Source: Hirudinaria manillensis (lineage: Eukaryota; Annelida; Clitellata; Hirudinida; Hirudinidae). Taken from it: DNA of 64,000 nt. The stretch is from positions 10,957,501 through 11,021,500 of the forward strand of contig CM067530.1 of the NCBI GenBank assembly GCA_034509925.1, written 5' to 3'. The notes beneath the pieces are model-generated. The model had not been told where the DNA came from and ran no database searches. It was given only the letters and a program-made list of their open reading frames with translations. Position numbers and translations under genes: made by a program. Below, piece after piece: positions 55,101 to 64,000 of this stretch. Position 1 is the first letter of the stretch. Every line of letters begins with the position of its first letter.

Positions 55101-55775
55101 CATCCAACTGTTGTACTTATAGGCAGGGGTGGGTTTTGGAGATCTGCGCCTTCTGTCACTCCCAGAATCATGTCTCCTTGATCTATCAGTCCTGTCACCT
55201 CTTCTTGAAGATGACAAATATGGTGATGGAGCTTCCCAAGATCTTGATGTTGACTTCCTGTCGTCATCATCTTCCCATCCCGATCTTGAAGGAGTGTCCT
55301 TTGAAGAAAGTTTTGGAGTCTGAGCCTCCCTGAATTTTGGTGTTTCGTCTTCCCAGCCTCTTCTTGTAGATTTCAAAGATCTTTCTGAATATTCCTCACT
55401 TCTCTCCCTTGTCCTTTTGTCACCTCTCTTGTTATTTGAGTCGCTGTTATAATCTTGCATGTATTTTCGGTCTTTCTCTTTCTCCTTTCTTTCTTTTTCT
55501 CTTTTCAAATACTCGTCACTTACCCCGCCAGTGTAAGACGGAGTCTCGTCTTTTCTATCTCTATAGAGCTTTTTCTGAGCTTGTTGTCTTCGTTTTTCTT
55601 CGGCGAGTTTGTCAAGACCAAGAAGTGAAGAAGTCTCTGGTTTTTTGAACAGATGTTGTTCTCCTTCGTTGTTGCTTTTTTTCATGATCACTAATCCACC
55701 TTTCTCGTTTCCTGAGGTTCCTTCTAGACGATCGCATTCTTCGCCTAAGCCAATGTTCACTTTATTAAAACTCAT
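52181..55775 (-). CDS. DHX38: Pre-mRNA splicing DEAH-box ATPase Prp16/DHX38, copy 2 (one intron)
   Basis: Exon 1 spans 55775-52339. A 73-nt GT-AG intron (52338-52266, phase 2) leads to exon 2, 52265-52181, giving 1173 residues. Exon 2 encodes TPIPEVGRR through GKIGL, matching the tail of copy 1 (TPIYEIGSR through GRMGL); without it the ORF would stop just after the intron start. All helicase motifs are intact ([25 protein letters not shown]). The N-terminal third differs clearly from copy 1, while parts of the core are nearly identical at DNA level. Role as for copy 1: second-step spliceosome remodelling. Both copies look active, which is unusual for a gene normally present once; I cannot say which is the ancestral locus. 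Confidence 0.94.
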
Positions 55776-56422
55776 CCTTTATTAATATATTATAATATTT
55801 ATTAATCCGTGTTTTGTTATCAGTCTTACAACGCTTCAATTTTTTTAGTTTTCAAAACAAAGCATATTATCGCCACCGCAGACGTGAAAACATTTATTTG
55901 TAAACACTTTAAAATTGATGTAGAATATATAATATATAATATTAACAATAAAAATTATTCAAAACATTATTTGACATCCTTTAAGGTGATTTAATTTCTT
56001 AATTTAATTATATGATATATTACTTAATTTGTACGGCATTCTGTCTAAAAACAATTCTTGGTGAGATTAGTGGCGCCAACTTACGACTACAAAAAAAAGT
56101 AACATGTGTCAAGTTTTGTGCGTTTATATTACGAATCAGTGTTTGATTTCCATCAGCAAGTGTGTGATCCATACTTAAACCGCTTATTTATTTTTACAAC
56201 ATTTTTATTAAAAAAAACTTTTACTAGACGAGTTCGAATCAAATCCAGGAACTAACTTATTCCAAATTATTGTTCTTAGAATTAAATTTGTAATTTTAAA
56301 GAATGCTGGCAATTTCAATAAATTCAAATACGAATCAAATCGATTTTAACCTTTAGCACGATATTTCAACATTCTCGTTACCTTTTCGGGGAAAAAATAA
56401 TTTAGAGATATTGAATCGAGTT
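55776..56422. other. Divergent intergenic region, DHX38 copy 2 / SLC3A2-like gene
   Basis: AT-rich head-to-head spacer of 647 bp. Not similar by eye to the region 5' of DHX38 copy 1, so the duplication or homogenisation did not extend here. Confidence 0.45.
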
Positions 56423-59745
<3,323 letters not shown>

Positions 59746-59933
59746 TTTATTTATTACCTGAAATTTTCCCCTTTTAATGTCAAACGAAATATTTCAAAAA
59801 TTTTTTTCAATTTACATAAATCTAGTAAAAATTCATTAACAAAGTCTGCTCAACATGGCTAAAAGTATATTTGAAGTCACGAAATGCGCATGTTACATAT
59901 CGTATGTGCACATCAGATCACATTCTTATCTCT

Positions 59934-62900
59934 TTAGGCAGTTTTTTGGTCGTCTTTAGAAAAATCTCGAGAAGATAGGAGAATAAGATTTCTCCTCTTC
60001 TTTTGGTAATCAGGAGGTCCTTTCGAGAAAAAAAGATGTTCTAAATTAATCGTTCCAAAAAAATATTTTAAGTCAACCTTAAAGAACATAAAATATTCTA
60101 GTTGTGGTATTATTTCTCTAGAAAACAGACACGCTTACGATAGGTATAATAAAAAATTTAGTACCTGGTTTTTCCATGCGAAGCTTCAGTCTGCTCTGAT
60201 AGACAATGTCAGATCTCATCACTAAACCGTTCCCTGAGAATTTTATTTGTTTATTTTAATTTATAATAAAATAATCAAATTGAATAAAGATAAATGCTGA
60301 AGTGATTAAAAACCGAACTCACAATCAGGCTTCTCTTCATGAAGTACGTGATCGTCATGAGTCAAAATCATACCATGATCATCGTCGTCAATGCCGGCTT
60401 GTTCTCCTTTATGAGTTGGGCTGCTAATAGCTGACCTAGGTTCAGAGTAGCATCTGAAACTGTAACAACGTCGGGGCTTGAACTCCTTCCATTCGACCTC
60501 TTGACCTCGATTGAATCCTTTCATTTCCGTGAAGATTATTTGTGGCCGATCTTCCTTGTTGTTTCGTTGGCAAAGTGGACAAAGCGGATCATTTCCATGC
60601 GACCCCCCTGGATTCAGGTTGACAATGAGATGGCGACAGATAAGCACAAAGATATTCCCATCTACGTAAGGATCGTTGGCATAAATTTCGAGACAGTACT
60701 CTCCTGGTCTCGGCAGAGTTATCGAGACTAAGGTTTGTGGATGGTTTTTAGAAGGCTGAGCTCTAGAGGAACTTTGGATTGCTAAAATGTACAAAAGCAA
60801 ATATTGCAGTAAATATTTTTAAAATCTATAAATTAGCAACAATTCCATAACTGATTTATTTATCACATAAATAACAATTTTTTTTAGAATACTATTAAAG
60901 TAATATTAAACTTTAATTGTACCGTTCCTGAGGATTCTTTGCTCCGCTATATGGACGTACTGATCCAATTCTCTGCTGGTTCTGCCATTCGCTGACAGAA
61001 CGGCAAAGAGTCGTACTTCGGGCTTCAACTTTCTGAAAAACAGATCAAGTTTTCTCTTCTTAGTCATCAGAATAGCTGAAGCGTGACTGGGTACAATTTG
61101 GAATCGTTTCAAGGGCAACAGATGAGATCCCCAGCCAATGGGAGCCTTGGATGATGGAAAAGGATTTGGCCTTGGATTTGAGTGGCAGATGACCTTGTAC
61201 TGACAAACTGGTCTGAAACAATGGGGTTTGTTCACTGGAATGGCCTTGGAAAGCGATGGTAAAGAGTAATAAATGGTGAAGTAGTAGGTTCCAATGTGTG
61301 GACATCTGAATAAGAACAAATATTATTATTGGTATTAATATTAAAACGCATTAAGGCATTAATATTTGTTAAAGTCATAAGTATAACAGTCGTCAATCTT
61401 TTTAAGCACAAATTCGGCAGAACAAAACTTTTCTGACTAGATCCATCGAATTGATCATTCTATTATTTGCAATATTATGTCGAATGGCGATACATTTCGA
61501 AGTGTCGTCTCTATATAATGTCAAGTGCTCTTGAAGGTAGCTGAAGTTTATTTGTCTAATTATTGATTAGTTAGACCTTTCCTCTCTCTCTCTCTCTCGC
61601 TCTCTCTCTCTCTCTTTTCCCACTAAATTTAACCATTTCAAGATTTGAGATTTGCTTGTGCAAATAATCTGCTCACTCGACATGAAAGCCTCGACATTTT
61701 GTGAACCTGAACTCTTATCGTATTTACAGAATGCTTCCTTCTTAAGATGCCTTTATATGTCAAACGGCACTATAATAATAACGAAATATTTAAGATGGGA
61801 TTGTTAACTTCTGAAATAAATTATTAATCATAATTATCGTTGATTAAGGGAAAATAATAATTCAAATCTGATTGACCTGACGTAAAAGATTTCTTTGTTT
61901 CTTTTAGTCTCCTGGAGTACATAGCCACAAATGGAGCGGCCGCTCATTTCGGTCAAAGCAAAGCTGAAGAAAGTACTTTCAAAATGACCTCCCAAGCATC
62001 TTCCGTCCAAGTAATGGCTGTGACCGAGTGGAATGCTTACGGAACCGTTGTATGTCTCTAGGACTCCAGAAAACTCCACGAGCGAAAGTCCGGACTGGAA
62101 AAAGTGCGCTCTAAGAAGTGGAAAGGACAGAAAAAGTTCTTCTGTTATCGGTCGATCCAAAAGTTGCCATTTCGGGTCATTTGGAAAGTGCGTGTAGATC
62201 AGATGATTAGGGTCAGAGCAGAAATACATGGAGTCAAAACATTGACTGCATTTATCCTTCATGTGTCCTTTCGCCCAGCAAATATCGACCAGTCTCCAAC
62301 GGTCATCAATTCTCACGGCGTTCCATCGGTGGAGATTCAGTCCTGTGCCTCCTACCTTGTAAGAATTGCCTTTTGTCAGTCCCTCTATGACGACACAGCA
62401 CAGTCCTACCCTTCTGCAAATAAAAAAAAATAACCACTCTTAGCTGGGCTCCTCTGTACAAGATAAGAAACAAGAGTTTGTGACTCAAAATACGTATTTA
62501 AAGTCGATATTAAAGTTTAGATATTTACTTTAAAAGAAGATTTTTTTAATAATTTGAAAAATGAAATTTGTCCATCAAACAGATACGTTAAGATGTCTTT
62601 TTTAATTTACCTGGTTAGCCTGCAATACAGCTCGGCGTGGTCTATCTTTCCATCTCTAAAGAGATGTATTGCTTCCTCTTCCGACCCGTGGCTGACCTTT
62701 CCAAAGGCAATCGTTTGAAAATTCTTGTTTGCAATCCACAAGAAGACAGCTCTATGGTGAAATGACATTTAGAATTATTTATCAAATTGCTACTTAAATT
62801 TTTTTGTAAAGCATTTCATTAATTGTAAACATATTGAGTACATTGGCCTTCTAGTCTTTAAAATTCGTCTTTAATAGTTTCTAGCAGTTATGAAATTATT

Positions 62901-63226
62901 ACCTTGCCCTCTTTAAATCGTCGTAATTCCATTGAAAAAGCAAGTCCCAGATTAATTCTTCAAATGTTGCGTGCTCGTAAGAAGCCACCTTGGAAATTAC
63001 AATCTCTACTATTGGTATAATTATTATTATTCAGTTATATTTAAATTTAGTCATAATGGAAATTTAGAAAATTAAAATAATTTTTATATGTTACCTTTAA
63101 AGCGCGTCTATCAACATTCTCAAATTTATTCAATACTTTCGAAGATTCCCATCTGTAATGTTTTGAGTTTCTGGAAAATGGTTTTTTTCCTTCCAGACAA
63201 CGTTCGCAATTAAGAACTGAAATCAT
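59934..63226 (-). CDS. KY/hillarin-like transglutaminase-domain protein, catalytic Cys apparently lost
   Basis: Exons in transcription order: 63226-63095, 62988-62903, 62751-62611, 62413-61877, 61305-60923, 60781-60323, 60233-60165, 60019-59934; 630 residues. The ATG at 63226 directly follows an in-frame TAA. The core matches the kyphoscoliosis-peptidase/hillarin family: KRARAVFLWIANKN, then LHRWNAVRIDDRWRLVD (catalytic His and Asp), DSMYFCSDPNHL, HFPNDPKWQLL, and C-terminal Ig-like modules with LPRPGEYCLEIYAND. Where the family has the GVCxGYA catalytic cysteine before the GxxKG loop, this protein reads DGKIDHAELY, so peptidase or transglutaminase activity is unlikely. Family members act at the cytoskeleton and muscle. 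The last two exons are phase-consistent but rest on splice signals only; without them the frame ends at 60306. Convergent with the SLC3A2-like gene. Confidence 0.78.
61579..61616. repeat. (CT)n tract
   Basis: Short dinucleotide repeat in intron 4 of the KY-like gene. Confidence 0.9.
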
Positions 63227-63740
63227 TTATTTTGCAATAATTCAAAAAATAGTTAGAGATGATAACATCGTGAAGTTGATTCGTAGTACGAAATCTCATT
63301 AACTGAACAGAGCGATCTTTGCCAGAATCTTTAAAACCTTCTCCAACCAAACTCTTAGTGGCTAATTTAAACTACTCTAAATCGTAGATTGCTGTTACCT
63401 ACGATTAGATTAGCAACCTTTGTACCGCTTCTGTTGTCAAACACTTGCAATTCCAATGTTATGTTATTTTTTGTTCAAATAATGTTATTTTTTGAAAAAT
63501 TAATCTTTATGGTTAATATTCTAGTTCCGTGTCCACTCCCATGTAATATTGACATATTTCATCATCCACGCACCCTATTATTATTATTAGCTACACAGAG
63601 TTCGGACCTGAGTGCTTGTTTGCCTTATTGCTGTCTGGTTAGACTGGAGTCGATGTTCAACTGTGCTTTATTTGAGTTTAATTTATGTTTTAACTTGACT
63701 CTAATAGATTTAAATCCATCTTAGAATCAAGAAGTCTACA
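63227..63740. other. Divergent promoter region, KY-like gene / second SLC3-like gene
   Basis: 514 bp between the KY-like start codon (63226, minus) and the ATG at 63741 (plus). AT-rich; no motif assigned. Confidence 0.4.
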
Positions 63741-63909
63741 ATGACCAAAGACAAAGCGGACGAGGAGACCGTGGGTCTCAAAATGGCGGAAAAGAGTGCC
63801 GATAAAGACAACGATTTGAATAGTTATTCTGTTATGGTTGTCGATGGATCTGCTGGAGACAACAGCTACAATGAAGATAAGCTTCAAATCAAGGATGAGA
63901 CTTATAGTG
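63741..63909 (+). CDS. First exon of a probable second SLC3-type heavy chain (runs off window)
   Basis: The ATG at 63741 opens 56 codons of charged, cytoplasmic-type sequence, stopped by a strong donor (GTAAAT) in phase 1 after KDETYS. The SLC3A2-like gene at 56423 has the same design: a charged 41-codon first exon ending in INESFR with a phase-1 GTAAAT donor before the GLELQEL exon. By that parallel this is likely a paralogue's first exon. No membrane or amylase-like domain is inside the window, so the identity is inference. Confidence 0.45.
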
Positions 63910-64000
63910 GTAAATACTCGAAATTTATTGGCAGCCATATGTTGTATTGAAGAGGAGTTACGAACTTTACCATGCATGTTTTCATCAGATTTTTTTACTA

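Overview
The window is metazoan nuclear DNA. Its genes are split by many short GT-AG introns with a few GC-AG ones, the spliced exons stay in phase, and the intergenic DNA is AT-rich and crowded with microsatellites. The gene families (Prp16/DHX38 helicase, RAD9 clamp subunit, SLC6 transporter, CD98-type heavy chain, KY/hillarin transglutaminase-like protein, HMGA-like AT-hook protein, M13-like and Ly6-like secreted proteins) point to a bilaterian invertebrate. I cannot name the phylum with confidence.

Layout. 1-9.6 kb: microsatellite-dominated DNA (ATCC/GGAT, ATT, ACTC, CATT and ATC families) with small unique islands that hold promoter-like motifs; no gene is supported. 9.6-16.1 kb: AT-rich DNA with two small two-exon secreted cysteine-rich (Ly6-like) paralogues and one SINE-like insertion. 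16.1-21.5 kb: a nine-exon protein with four AT-hooks and an acidic tail. 21.5-26.2 kb: low-complexity spacer. 26.3-31.8 kb: a complete 15-exon SLC6 transporter, closest by eye to the glycine transporters. 32.1-35.6 kb (minus): an intronless DHX38/Prp16 gene. 36.6-41.2 and 42.3-47.0 kb: two tandem 19-exon genes for secreted M13 (neprilysin) relatives that have lost the zinc-binding catalytic motif. 47.3-51.7 kb (minus): a complete 12-exon RAD9. 52.2-55.8 kb (minus): a second DHX38/Prp16 gene, with one small intron near its 3' end. 56.4-59.7 kb: a 12-exon SLC3A2/CD98hc-like heavy chain. 59.9-63.2 kb (minus): a KY/hillarin-like gene lacking the catalytic cysteine. 63.7 kb to the end: first exon of what looks like another SLC3-type heavy chain.

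The genes do not form one pathway. The recurring theme is local duplication (Ly6-like pair, DHX38 pair, M13-like pair, probable SLC3 pair) and loss of catalytic residues (both M13-like proteins, the KY-like protein, and the heavy chain, where inactivity is normal for the family). The two DHX38 copies share long stretches of near-identical DNA set between more diverged segments, which suggests gene conversion. Exon models were assembled by hand from splice signals, phase and family resemblance; terminal exons are the least certain.
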